A stretch of 64,000 bases of DNA from Pukyongia salina (GTDB taxonomy: Bacteria > Bacteroidota > Bacteroidia > Flavobacteriales > Flavobacteriaceae). Positions 1 through 7,747 of this stretch are shown piece by piece. Made by a program: the position numbers and the translations under genes. Position 1 is the first letter of the stretch. The number at the start of each line of letters is the position of its first letter. The notes under the pieces are model-generated. The model was not told where the DNA came from, ran no database searches, and saw only the letters and a list, made by a program, of their open reading frames with translations. Location of the stretch: positions 310,001 through 374,000 of the forward strand of contig NZ_CP027062.1 of the NCBI RefSeq assembly GCF_002966125.1. The letters run 5' to 3'.

Positions 1-1815
1 CAGATTAGTTACCGTGAAGGTGTAAGTAATATCTTGTCCGGCAGCGATCGGGTTACATTGGTTAGTATTATTCGGGCTGGCAGTTTTCACGATATTGATT
101 GCACAGTTGTAAAGTGTCAAGGTTACGGGAACCCTGTTCAAACTGCTACAATTGCTTGTATCGTCTACCGCTTCGGCATAATAAGTTACCGTACCTACAG
201 TATTTAATGTAGGGTTAGGAACAACATTACCATCCGTGGCTGCGTCATACCAAACTATACTTTCTCCGGCTGGTACTGTTGCCTGGGCAGTTAATGTTTG
301 AATTGGAGAGCTGGCACATTCTATCTGATCGCCTCCAGAGACCGGCATATCCGGCGGTAGGTAAACAGGAATTTCCGAATCAACCACTACCGGTGGTAAA
401 CTACAACTGTTATTGTAAGTACCATTATATGTTAACTGGGCTCTGAACATTCCTTCGAATGGTGAAGCACCTGTATAAGTGAATGTTCCTGAAAGATCTC
501 CCATCGTAGTTCCCGAAACGGTGCCTATAGAAACGTTATCAAGGAAGAACTCCCATTCAAATTCGAGAGAAAAGGGAGTACACGCCCCTGGATCGAAAGT
601 AGCCGAATAGTCTACACTATTGGTACATTCTACCTGATCTATGGTGGGGTCTGAAATATCCGGACATGGTACACACACCTGTGGGTTTGGGAAAGGTGTA
701 ACAACGTCATTACAATTGGCGTCTTCGTAACTCATGCTACTCATTCCGGAATTCTGAATCCCACAACCGTTCATTCCAACAGCTTCAATAGTATATGTTA
801 GAACTAATGTTTCATTAGAAACGTCACCAAGATCCCATGTGATCGTGTTGGTTCCTCCATTATAAGAAGCATTTACCGGATCGCTTAACGATCCTCCAAC
901 CATTTGGAATCCGGAACCAAGGACATCAGTTACCACACCCATTTTTGCCGCTAATGCCAACTGCCCGAGGATATCATTATATATTCCGGTAAGATCGGCT
1001 GCACTTTCTGTTGTAAAGAGTCCTTTATTTTCAATTTCATCCAACACATAAGTTGCAGCAGTTTGCTGATTTCCTGAGATCGCACCAAAAAGACCTACAG
1101 AAAAAATGTTTTGGTTGTAAGTATCTCCCGATACATTAGTGGTCTGTGCAGCGACACCCTCATTTATAGCGTCGTTCATACAGGCCGTATTATTTGCCGG
1201 GAATGGAGGGGTAGGTGTACTTGTACAGCTAGATCCACTTAGCGTTCGGTTGGTAACCCCATCTGTGAGGAGTATAATATTCCTGGCAGTGGTACAATCG
1301 AAGGTTGCATTGGTGGTCATATGATTATCGGCAGTATCCATAGCCCTCGCTATGTTAGTTCCACCGTCTGCCACTAACGCATTAATAGCATCAATTGCAT
1401 CCTGCTTATCTGCCTCCATTACAAAAGCCTGATCCACCGTAGCACTGGTGGAATAAGAAACAATTGCAACACGGTTTAAACCGGTGGGGTTATTTGCAGG
1501 TGTAAATAGATTATTTACAAAATCGATCGCGGCATCCTTGGCGTAATCGATAGGTTCATTAGGATCCATGGGAATATCGAATCCCATACTTCCCGATCTA
1601 TCGATCACCAGTATAACTTCCTGCGGAATAGGTGGTGGATTTCCAGTTACGGTTAAGGTTATATCGAATTGGTTACACAAGGCGCTTTCAACTGCTTCTT
1701 TTTGCAGTGTGATATCTTGCGCTTTAACCATATTCAAACTAAAAATAGTTAAGGCTATAAATAAAAAGATGGCCTTTTGTGCAATTATACTTCTTAAGGG
1801 TAGTTGCTTCTTCAT
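1..1815 (-). CDS. von Willebrand factor A / DUF11 secreted adhesin (3' end beyond window)
   Basis: Seen: a reading frame enters from the left edge and starts at the ATG at 1815, giving 605 visible residues. A signal peptide (about residues 1-33, ending VKAQ) is followed by a von Willebrand A domain. Its MIDAS motif DRSGSMG lies at about residues 72-78, with the later LLTDG strand also present. Farther on come cysteine-rich Ig-like stretches, and at the cut end a repeat beginning IVKTASPN, which resembles the DUF11 domain. Known: such proteins in Bacteroidota are large cell-surface or secreted adhesins, often exported by the type IX system through a C-terminal tag that would lie outside the window. 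Inference: metal-dependent adhesion at the cell surface. The promoter was not identified. Confidence 0.85.
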   Translation of the reverse strand, partial: MKKQLPLRSIIAQKAIFLFIALTIFSLNMVKAQDITLQKEAVESALCNQFDITLTVTGNPPPIPQEVILVIDRSGSMGFDIPMDPNEPIDYAKDAAIDFVNNLFTPANNPTGLNRVAIVSYSTSATVDQAFVMEADKQDAIDAINALVADGGTNIARAMDTADNHMTTNATFDCTTARNIILLTDGVTNRTLSGSSCTSTPTPPFPANNTACMNDAINEGVAAQTTNVSGDTYNQNIFSVGLFGAISGNQQTAATYVLDEIENKGLFTTESAADLTGIYNDILGQLALAAKMGVVTDVLGSGFQMVGGSLSDPVNASYNGGTNTITWDLGDVSNETLVLTYTIEAVGMNGCGIQNSGMSSMSYEDANCNDVVTPFPNPQVCVPCPDISDPTIDQVECTNSVDYSATFDPGACTPFSLEFEWEFFLDNVSIGTVSGTTMGDLSGTFTYTGASPFEGMFRAQLTYNGTYNNSCSLPPVVVDSEIPVYLPPDMPVSGGDQIECASSPIQTLTAQATVPAGESIVWYDAATDGNVVPNPTLNTVGTVTYYAEAVDDTSNCSSLNRVPVTLTLYNCAINIVKTASPNNTNQCNPIAAGQDITYTFTVTNL

Positions 1816-1916
1816 AAAATGAGATTTAGGTTGAAACCTATAATATTTTATTTACCAAAAGCAGTAGGACTGTTCTTTGTGATTTGCGGGGTAGCATTTG
1901 GGGGCTTTTGTAAATC

Positions 1917-2411
1917 TTAGTTATTTGTAGGGTCTGAAATGAATACTTTTAGAAGAGCTTTGGCTTCTCCTTTTGCGCATGCATTGGAAACCGCTGTAAG
2001 TTCAACACACTTCCATACCTGTAATTTCGAGGCCGAGGCAACAGACACCTCCGCGACGAACGATTTGGTTGATCGCGCCGGGACAGTTATAGAACTGGCT
2101 CTTGCATTGTTTATTTGTATACTCACATTTAAACCTGTGGTATTTCTGGAATTTGTAGAACCTGATAAACCAGCTTCTTCACATGGGTCCTCGAAAATTA
2201 CCGATTGTATCTCATACGTCTGAGATTGGGAAGAATTATTGGTAAGCTCCATTTTAAACTTGGTAGCATCATTAAGGGTTGCAGATCTTGCGTTCCTGTC
2301 CTTATAAACCCCCAACTCCGAATTACATTGCTGAGCTTGAAGGTTAAAACTACCAATAAAGAAAACGAGGGCTACTGTAATCAAAAAATTGATCGAGTAC
2401 TTCTTTTGCAT
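1917..2411 (-). CDS. Small secreted protein of unknown function
   Basis: I do not recognise this 164-residue protein. A signal peptide (about residues 1-26, ending LQAQ) precedes a mature part rich in Ser, Thr and Asn. It has four cysteines, and its hydrophobic/polar alternation suggests an Ig-like beta fold resembling the extracellular modules of larger flavobacterial adhesins. It lies upstream of the vWA adhesin gene on the same strand with about 100 bp between them, so the two could be co-expressed. No catalytic motif is visible. The start at 2411 is supported by the signal peptide following directly. A TATATTTG box lies 59 bp upstream. Confidence 0.7.
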   Translation of the reverse strand: MQKKYSINFLITVALVFFIGSFNLQAQQCNSELGVYKDRNARSATLNDATKFKMELTNNSSQSQTYEIQSVIFEDPCEEAGLSGSTNSRNTTGLNVSIQINNARASSITVPARSTKSFVAEVSVASASKLQVWKCVELTAVSNACAKGEAKALLKVFISDPTNN

Positions 2412-2726
2412 GACTAGGTTGTTTTAATAATACTTGAGGCGGCACTTTTTATAACGCCTTTTATATATCCAAATATAAGTAGGAAAATACGTTCAGAATT
2501 AACAAGTGCTTAACTATTAGCCGAACTGTAATAAATACTCGTTGAACTACACAATTTGATAGGGTAAATGATTGTTTTTTGTAGGAATTATATGTACGTA
2601 TTTACACGTATATCCCTTATTTTTCAGTATATTATGAATTATTTCTTTGTAGGAATTCTAATCAAACTAATTTCTCAAATGTCTTCAAAACAAGCCTTAT
2701 ATTTGCCCTAAATTTTAAATAATTCA
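2412..2726. promoter_or_regulatory. Divergent intergenic region with two putative -7 boxes
   Basis: This AT-rich 315 bp gap separates the small secreted protein (minus) from prfC (plus). Two matches to the Bacteroidota -7 consensus TAnnTTTG face outward. TATATTTG at 2698-2705 reads toward prfC and ends 21 bp before its ATG. TATATTTG on the minus strand at 2470-2477 reads toward the secreted protein gene. Neither has a clean TTTG -33 box at the expected spacing, so the calls rest on the -7 element and its placement. No small gene or strong hairpin was found here. Confidence 0.35.
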
Positions 2727-4325
2727 ATGTCATTAATTAAGGAAATTACACGAAGAAAAACCTTCGGAATTATATCGCACCCAGATGCGGGAAAAACAAC
2801 TTTAACCGAAAAATTATTGCTCTTTGGAGGTGCAATCCAGGAAGCGGGTGCCGTAAAAAGCAACAAAATAAAAAAAGGCGCCACAAGTGATTTTATGGAG
2901 ATCGAAAGACAACGGGGTATTTCTGTCGCCACTTCGGTGCTAGCCTTTGAATATGAGAATATTAAGATCAACATTCTTGATACACCCGGTCACAAGGATT
3001 TTGCTGAAGATACCTTTAGAACACTAACTGCGGTAGATAGTGTGATCGTTGTAATAGATGTCGCTAAAGGAGTTGAGGAACAAACCGAAAAACTCGTGGA
3101 AGTATGCCGTATGCGAAATATCCCTATGATCGTGTTTATTAACAAGCTTGACCGGGAAGGAAAAGATGCCTTCGAACTCCTGGATGAAATTGAGCAAAAA
3201 CTACAGCTAAGGGTTACCCCACTCAGTTTTCCAATAGGAATGGGCTACGATTTTAAAGGTATCTATAACATCTGGGAAAAAAATGTAAATCTCTTTAGCG
3301 GTGATAGTCGTAAAAATATTGAGGAAACAATTGAAATTGAAGACCTTAGCAATCCTGAACTTGATAAATTGGTTGGAGATAAAGCCGCCAAAACCTTAAG
3401 GGACGAATTAGAACTAGTGTACGAGGTATACCCCGATTTTGAACGAGACGCCTATCTTAAAGGAGAGCTGCAACCCGTATTTTTTGGCTCCGCATTAAAT
3501 AATTTCGGCGTAAGGGAACTACTGGATTGTTTTATAGAGATCGCCCCGGCCCCACGCCCCAAAGCCAGTGATACCAGACTCGTAAAACCCGAAGAGAAGA
3601 ACTTTTCAGGATTTGTGTTCAAGATCCACGCTAATATGGACCCTAAACACAGGGACCGACTCGCATTTGTTAAGATCGTTTCGGGTACCTTCGAAAGAAA
3701 CACGCCTTATCTACATGTGCGTAACGGCAAAAAAATGAAATTTTCCAGTCCCAATGCTTTCTTTGCTGAAAAGAAACAAATAGTTGATATCTCATATCCC
3801 GGTGATATCGTTGGACTTCACGATACAGGTAATTTTAAGATCGGTGACACTCTCACCGAAGGGGAGATCATGCAATACAAGGGTATTCCAAGCTTTTCTC
3901 CGGAACACTTCAAGTACATTAATAACGCAGATCCAATGAAGAGCAAGCAACTTGAGAAAGGGATCGACCAATTGATGGATGAAGGGGTTGCTCAGTTATT
4001 TATTCTAGAGCTAAATGGGCGGAAAGTTATCGGTACTGTGGGTGCCCTTCAGTTTGAAGTGATCCAATATCGTCTGGAGCATGAATACGGAGCGATCTGC
4101 AGATACGAAAACCTAAACGTTCATAAGGCGTGCTGGGTAGATCCGAAGGATCCCAAAGGCGAAGAATTTTCAGAATTTAAAAGAGTTAAAGCTAAATTCC
4201 TCGCTAAAGATAAGCGCGGACAACTGGTATTCTTTGCCGATTCAGCCTTTACTCTTCAGATGACACAAACCAAATATCCTAATGTAAAGCTTCACTTTGT
4301 GAGCGAATTCGAATCTGTACACTAA
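2727..4325 (+). CDS. prfC: Peptide chain release factor 3 (RF3)
   Basis: RF3 is a cytosolic translational GTPase that recycles class I release factors RF1 and RF2 from the ribosome after termination. The 532-residue length is normal for the family. Seen: P-loop SHPDAGKTTLTEK near residues 17-29, the switch I stretch ERQRGISVATS, the G3 motif DTPGHKDF and the G4 motif NKLDRE. The EF-G-like domains II and III follow, with the C-terminal sequence typical of RF3 (AKDKRGQLVFF). Termination GTPases with this architecture and switch I are RF3 rather than EF-G or LepA. The gene stands alone on the plus strand with its own -7 box upstream and converges on the next gene. Confidence 0.96.
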   Translation: MSLIKEITRRKTFGIISHPDAGKTTLTEKLLLFGGAIQEAGAVKSNKIKKGATSDFMEIERQRGISVATSVLAFEYENIKINILDTPGHKDFAEDTFRTLTAVDSVIVVIDVAKGVEEQTEKLVEVCRMRNIPMIVFINKLDREGKDAFELLDEIEQKLQLRVTPLSFPIGMGYDFKGIYNIWEKNVNLFSGDSRKNIEETIEIEDLSNPELDKLVGDKAAKTLRDELELVYEVYPDFERDAYLKGELQPVFFGSALNNFGVRELLDCFIEIAPAPRPKASDTRLVKPEEKNFSGFVFKIHANMDPKHRDRLAFVKIVSGTFERNTPYLHVRNGKKMKFSSPNAFFAEKKQIVDISYPGDIVGLHDTGNFKIGDTLTEGEIMQYKGIPSFSPEHFKYINNADPMKSKQLEKGIDQLMDEGVAQLFILELNGRKVIGTVGALQFEVIQYRLEHEYGAICRYENLNVHKACWVDPKDPKGEEFSEFKRVKAKFLAKDKRGQLVFFADSAFTLQMTQTKYPNVKLHFVSEFESVH

Positions 4326-4351
4326 GACAAATTCAGAATAAATTATACTTT

Positions 4352-5056
4352 TTACAGGTAGATGGCGTGAATATCGAGCCTGTCTATATCTCCAAAAGTA
4401 ACTCTGAAGGCAGCATCGGGTGTAATTCCTCCGCCATATACAGCTCCGTTCATATGAACACTATAAGTTCCTGCTTCTAGTGGAATAGTAACCGATCGCG
4501 AGTTATAGACATAGCCAGTAGCTGTATCGCAATCTGCGTTTGAATACACAGAGCTGGTCATCCCGTATGTTTTTGTAGTATCTGGTGTTGTACCATCTCC
4601 CAGGTACCAGTAATTATGGGCAATCTTAGCTCGTCCGTCTGTAATGCAGGCGCTTCCGTCGTAACTTTTAAACTCCATCGAGATGTAATATGTAATGACA
4701 ACCATAGCCCTCTGCGTTAAGGTAAAACTCTTTTGAAACAGTTCGGAAGAATTCATGTTAGAATCTGCCGCGGTTAGTACAGCGACAGGTGTAGAGATAT
4801 TGGCTTCTGAAGATAACTGCCCCGGCTTTTCACTTAATGATAGATTACCATCGGCATCTACCATAACATTATATTTCGATGATCCACCTTTATTAAGCGA
4901 ATTGTTAGAACTATCAAGCCCTTCCAGCCTTATGGTGGCATTACTACCAGCGATATGCAGTGCCTCCTGGGGGTCGGTTGTACCAATACCCACCTGTGAC
5001 CACCCACTCATCATGGTAATTATAGTTAATAAGAAAAAAGTAATAGTATTCTTCAT
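4352..5056 (-). CDS. Secreted VGIGTT-motif protein, unknown function
   Basis: This 234-residue protein has a signal peptide (about residues 1-20) followed at once by QVGIGTTDPQEALHI. That module is common at the mature N-terminus of Bacteroidota surface proteins with phage-tail-fibre-like beta structure. The rest (about residues 75-234) is a beta-rich domain with few cysteines and no recognisable catalytic motif. It follows the cadherin-like gene at 5098-6252 on the same strand after a 41 bp gap, so the two probably form an operon. Two further proteins in this window (6730-7320 and 44342-44806) share the N-terminal module. Function is unknown; a surface structural or adhesive role is inferred. 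Confidence 0.72.
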   Translation of the reverse strand: MKNTITFFLLTIITMMSGWSQVGIGTTDPQEALHIAGSNATIRLEGLDSSNNSLNKGGSSKYNVMVDADGNLSLSEKPGQLSSEANISTPVAVLTAADSNMNSSELFQKSFTLTQRAMVVITYYISMEFKSYDGSACITDGRAKIAHNYWYLGDGTTPDTTKTYGMTSSVYSNADCDTATGYVYNSRSVTIPLEAGTYSVHMNGAVYGGGITPDAAFRVTFGDIDRLDIHAIYL

Positions 5057-5097
5057 AATGTTATTTTTTAACTTCAGTTGTTGATAGTTTAAAATCT

Positions 5098-6252
5098 TTA
5101 ATTCGTCTGTAATAGGGGTCCGTCTGCGTTACCAGAAATACAGGGGCAACCTGCATTAGGATAGGTTACGTAGCTAATAGTCACCGTAGAGGTGTCGCAT
5201 ATGCCCGAATTTGGCACGGGTAAGCAAACTTCGTACTCGAAAGTCACATCCCCTAAATAACCACTAGAAGGGACATAGCTGTAAGAGCCGTCCGAATTAA
5301 ACGTAAAATCCTGTCCTGCCGGGGTTGGGCCACTCACTAGAGAGTAAGTAGATCCTGCCGGCGCGGTTCCATCGTTCACCGTTCCGTTGAATTCCTGATC
5401 TATACACCCTGTTTCCGTCTTAGGGGTAGCATATCGTTGTGCGATAAATAATTTTCCATCTCCGTGGTCTTCGGTGGCAGCAACCAGATCGACACGAGTG
5501 ATCACAGAACCTACAGGAGCGAGATCGTCAAGTACAAATATGGCTATCCCCAGGGTACCGCCATTCTCAACCACACGGCCCGAATTCCAGTAGTCAACTC
5601 CCGCAGGAGGGGCATTGAATAATGGGCCCCATTGTGTTGAGTTTTGTCTTACGAAAGTATCTCCTAGAAAAACTTCGGTAGACCCGCCTACTGCATAACC
5701 ATAAACCGCGATATAATAACAATTATTCGCATTCCTTTCGGTAATGGCTAATATTCCTCCGTCATTGGAAGGAATTCCGGGTGTATAATACAAAGATTGG
5801 ATTTGTGCATCGGTGGTAAGAACAGATAGAAAATTATTACAAATATTCCTTCCGTTAGCATTGGCGTTGAAATAATGATTTAGATTTTTATCCTGAAAAG
5901 CTGCGATGGCATCGGTGTTCCAATCTACATTCGCACTACTCCCGTTAATGGTAACTCCATTTTCTAATATTTTATTCTGATTATGTCCATCAGGCCCTAA
6001 GCGTGTAAGTGCATAAGATGACGGAGCAGCAAAGGAGCTGTAGACAACGCCATCTATAGTGATGGAAGCTATCGTCGCCGGATCTGAATTTACAGCTTGT
6101 GTATCGGACCACTGAAAGGTTACACCGGTTTGAACCGATGGTGCCTGGGTTTGCCCGAAACCAACCTGGGAAATAATAAAAATTGCGAGAATGGAAAGCA
6201 TCCATTGAGATGCAGTTCTCCGTATTTTGGGGGCACAAGAGGTCATAAGCAT
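5098..6252 (-). CDS. Secreted protein with cadherin-like C-terminal domain
   Basis: This 384-residue protein has an N-terminal hydrophobic export signal (about residues 17-34, ending GFGQ). A central region of unknown fold has several DNG and NGG turns. The cadherin/VCBS-like stretch FTFNSDGSYSYVPSSGYLGD lies near residues 310-335. The extreme C-terminus (CPCISGNADGPLLQTN) is cysteine-containing and short, and no classic type IX sorting domain is evident. The start is uncertain: ATG at 6252 and at 6246 are both in frame. In larger relatives the cadherin-like repeat occurs in tandem, so this may be a shortened adhesin. It is followed by the VGIGTT protein gene after 41 bp. Function is not established. 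Confidence 0.7.
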   Translation of the reverse strand: MLMTSCAPKIRRTASQWMLSILAIFIISQVGFGQTQAPSVQTGVTFQWSDTQAVNSDPATIASITIDGVVYSSFAAPSSYALTRLGPDGHNQNKILENGVTINGSSANVDWNTDAIAAFQDKNLNHYFNANANGRNICNNFLSVLTTDAQIQSLYYTPGIPSNDGGILAITERNANNCYYIAVYGYAVGGSTEVFLGDTFVRQNSTQWGPLFNAPPAGVDYWNSGRVVENGGTLGIAIFVLDDLAPVGSVITRVDLVAATEDHGDGKLFIAQRYATPKTETGCIDQEFNGTVNDGTAPAGSTYSLVSGPTPAGQDFTFNSDGSYSYVPSSGYLGDVTFEYEVCLPVPNSGICDTSTVTISYVTYPNAGCPCISGNADGPLLQTN

Positions 6253-6729
6253 TATTTGGGTTCGTCGTAAGAATTAATTTTCATTAACGGGGGCTCTTAC
6301 GATTCAGCACAAATATAGAACGCCTGACGAATTTTCTTACATGGTTTATTAATTATTCGTTGTATCGTATATTTTATTCGATAAGATGTATATTTTTTAT
6401 TTCTTCTCAATTCGATTCTCTAGTAATTACTCAACATATATCTTCTCATAAAACATGTAGTCCAATTATTAATTGATGATATAGGAGTCCATTAATTTAA
6501 TTTTGATAGCCGTAAATGTGAAGCAAAAATTGATTCAAAAAATCACCTAAAATGAGAGATTTTAGAAGATGAAAATGTTAAATCAATCTATCAGCTTTGC
6601 AGTTTATCGATATTAAAAGTTTGTTATCGAATAATATGTTAAAACTGCGTAATACTAATCTTACATATTTTGTTGATATGGGGTTCTTGTATACTTTTGC
6701 CCACCCAAAACTCCCAATTACAATTACTT
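6253..6729. promoter_or_regulatory. Divergent intergenic region with a 5'-leader hairpin
   Basis: This 477 bp, very AT-rich stretch has no convincing gene. Near the minus-strand gene (start 6252) an inverted repeat is formed by CGTAAGA (6266-6272) and TCTTACG (6295-6301). Inside it is a further TTAAT/ATTAA pairing, which could give a stem-loop in the leader. A TATATTTG box on the minus strand at 6310-6317 would place transcription start just upstream of this hairpin. The plus-strand promoter at 6669-6699 is listed separately. The stretch 6318-6668 holds nothing else that I can identify. Confidence 0.3.
6669..6699 (+). promoter_or_regulatory. Bacteroidota-type promoter for the VGIGTT gene
   Basis: TTTG at 6669-6672 is followed after exactly 19 bases by TACTTTTG at 6692-6699. 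This matches the -33 / -7 pattern TTTG and TAnnTTTG of the Bacteroidota primary sigma factor. Transcription would begin near 6704-6707, which supports the ATG at 6730 as the true start and rules out the longer in-frame start at 6670. Confidence 0.6.
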
Positions 6730-7320
6730 ATGAATTACATTTTATCTATCCTAACTCTTTTCATGTCGGTTTCTCTATTCGCTCAAGTGGGTATAGGAAC
6801 CACAAATCCTCAGGCAACACTCGATGTAAACGGAACCTTGAGAATTAATACAACCGATCAGGAATCGGTTATAACCAACAAACTTGGAGGCTTAAATAAT
6901 GACGGTACGTTTAGAGAAGTTGAAATAGGAGGCAATCTTGAACTTAAAAACAATGTTCTAAGTATTAAAAAGGCAACTGATCATTCGTTTGGATCCATCA
7001 TTCTTCCGGTTAAAACGAATCACGATGTAGATCTTCTAATTGGCGATGGTGAACTAAATGAGGGCAAAAGTATCATTAGGATTTACAATCTATTACTTGG
7101 TGAGAGTAAATTAACCGGTATTAAAGCTGGGTACGATGGCCAAAGTGTGTGGCTTTATCCCCAGGATGGAAAATTAAAACTCCAGGCCAACGACAATAAT
7201 TCATTGCCTGTTAACCATATAGAATCGAATAATAAAAGTGGAGCAAAACAATATGGAATGATCAATATTGTTTATGACGGAACCAGACAGAAATGGATTA
7301 TCATGCAGAATAACGAATAA
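6730..7320 (+). CDS. Secreted VGIGTT-motif protein, unknown function
   Basis: With the start at 6730 this is a 196-residue protein. The signal peptide is MNYILSILTLFMSVSLFAQ, and the mature protein opens VGIGTTNPQATLDVNGTLRI, a near-consensus copy of the Bacteroidota tail-fibre-like N-terminal module. The remainder has beta-rich sequence with no enzymatic motif. An in-frame ATG at 6670 was not used because it lies inside the predicted promoter and would bury the signal peptide. A strong terminator follows 30 bp after the stop. The role is inferred to be a surface or secreted structural protein. Confidence 0.75.
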   Translation: MNYILSILTLFMSVSLFAQVGIGTTNPQATLDVNGTLRINTTDQESVITNKLGGLNNDGTFREVEIGGNLELKNNVLSIKKATDHSFGSIILPVKTNHDVDLLIGDGELNEGKSIIRIYNLLLGESKLTGIKAGYDGQSVWLYPQDGKLKLQANDNNSLPVNHIESNNKSGAKQYGMINIVYDGTRQKWIIMQNNE

Positions 7321-7350
7321 TTAGTTAATTTCAGATGGTCTTTGAAATTC

Positions 7351-7383
7351 AAAAAAAAACCCCGCAATTGCGGGGTTTTTTTT
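7351..7383. terminator. Bidirectional Rho-independent terminator
   Basis: A perfect 6 bp stem (CCCCGC at 7360-7365, GCGGGG at 7370-7375) with an AATT loop is flanked by nine A on the left and eight T on the right, so it can stop transcription on both strands. It serves the plus-strand VGIGTT gene and the end of the minus-strand ribosomal/RNA polymerase cluster. Its T tract runs into the stop codon of the DUF3467 gene at 7382-7384. Confidence 0.9.
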
Positions 7384-7696
7384 ATGCTTCTCCAGTTGGC
7401 CCGAAATTTATCGGGATAGGTGGTTGCTGATAATCTTTTATTTCCCCATGTGCATTTTCAAAGCGCTGTACATTATCGCTTAGCGCTTTTAAAAAACGCT
7501 TGGCGTGTTGTGGTGTCAACACGATCCTGGACTTGACCTTACTTTTAGGTACGCCGGGCATAATGGTTACAAAATCGACCACAAACTCAGATTGCGAATG
7601 ATTTATAATAGCCAGGTTACTGTATATACCCTGGGCGACATCGGCATCTAGTTCGATATTGATCTGTCCTTGTTTTGGTTTTTTATCTTCAGCCAT
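7382..7696 (-). CDS. DUF3467 domain protein
   Basis: With the start at 7696 (MAEDKKPKQGQ) this is a 104-residue cytosolic protein matching DUF3467. Typical segments are INIELDADVAQGIYSNLA near residues 12-30, FVVDFVTIMPGVPKSKVKSR in the middle and LTPQHAKRFLKALSDN after it. The family's function is unknown. Linkage downstream of rpoC is common in Bacteroidota as I recall, suggesting a link to transcription or ribosome biology, but that is inference. A longer in-frame start at 7738 falls inside an intergenic hairpin and was rejected. The gene is the last of the rpoBC operon and ends in the terminator. Confidence 0.85.
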   Translation of the reverse strand: MAEDKKPKQGQINIELDADVAQGIYSNLAIINHSQSEFVVDFVTIMPGVPKSKVKSRIVLTPQHAKRFLKALSDNVQRFENAHGEIKDYQQPPIPINFGPTGEA

Positions 7697-7713
7697 AATT
7701 CTTTCTTTAAACA

Positions 7714-7740
7714 ACTTGCGCTCCGGTGAGGAGCGCAAGT
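7714..7740 (-). other. Perfect 11 bp hairpin between rpoC and the DUF3467 gene
   Basis: ACTTGCGCTCC (7714-7724) pairs perfectly with GGAGCGCAAGT (7730-7740) around a 5-base loop. It sits 7 bp past the rpoC stop. On the transcribed strand it is followed by TTGTTTAAAG rather than a uniform T tract. It may be a weak intra-operon terminator, an RNA-processing site or a 3'-end stabiliser. Confidence 0.75.
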
Positions 7741-7747
7741 GTATTAT

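Noticed and set aside
7697-7738. Upstream start of the DUF3467 gene (MRSSPERKLFKERI)
   Set aside because: It lies in the intergenic hairpin and adds residues not seen in the family.
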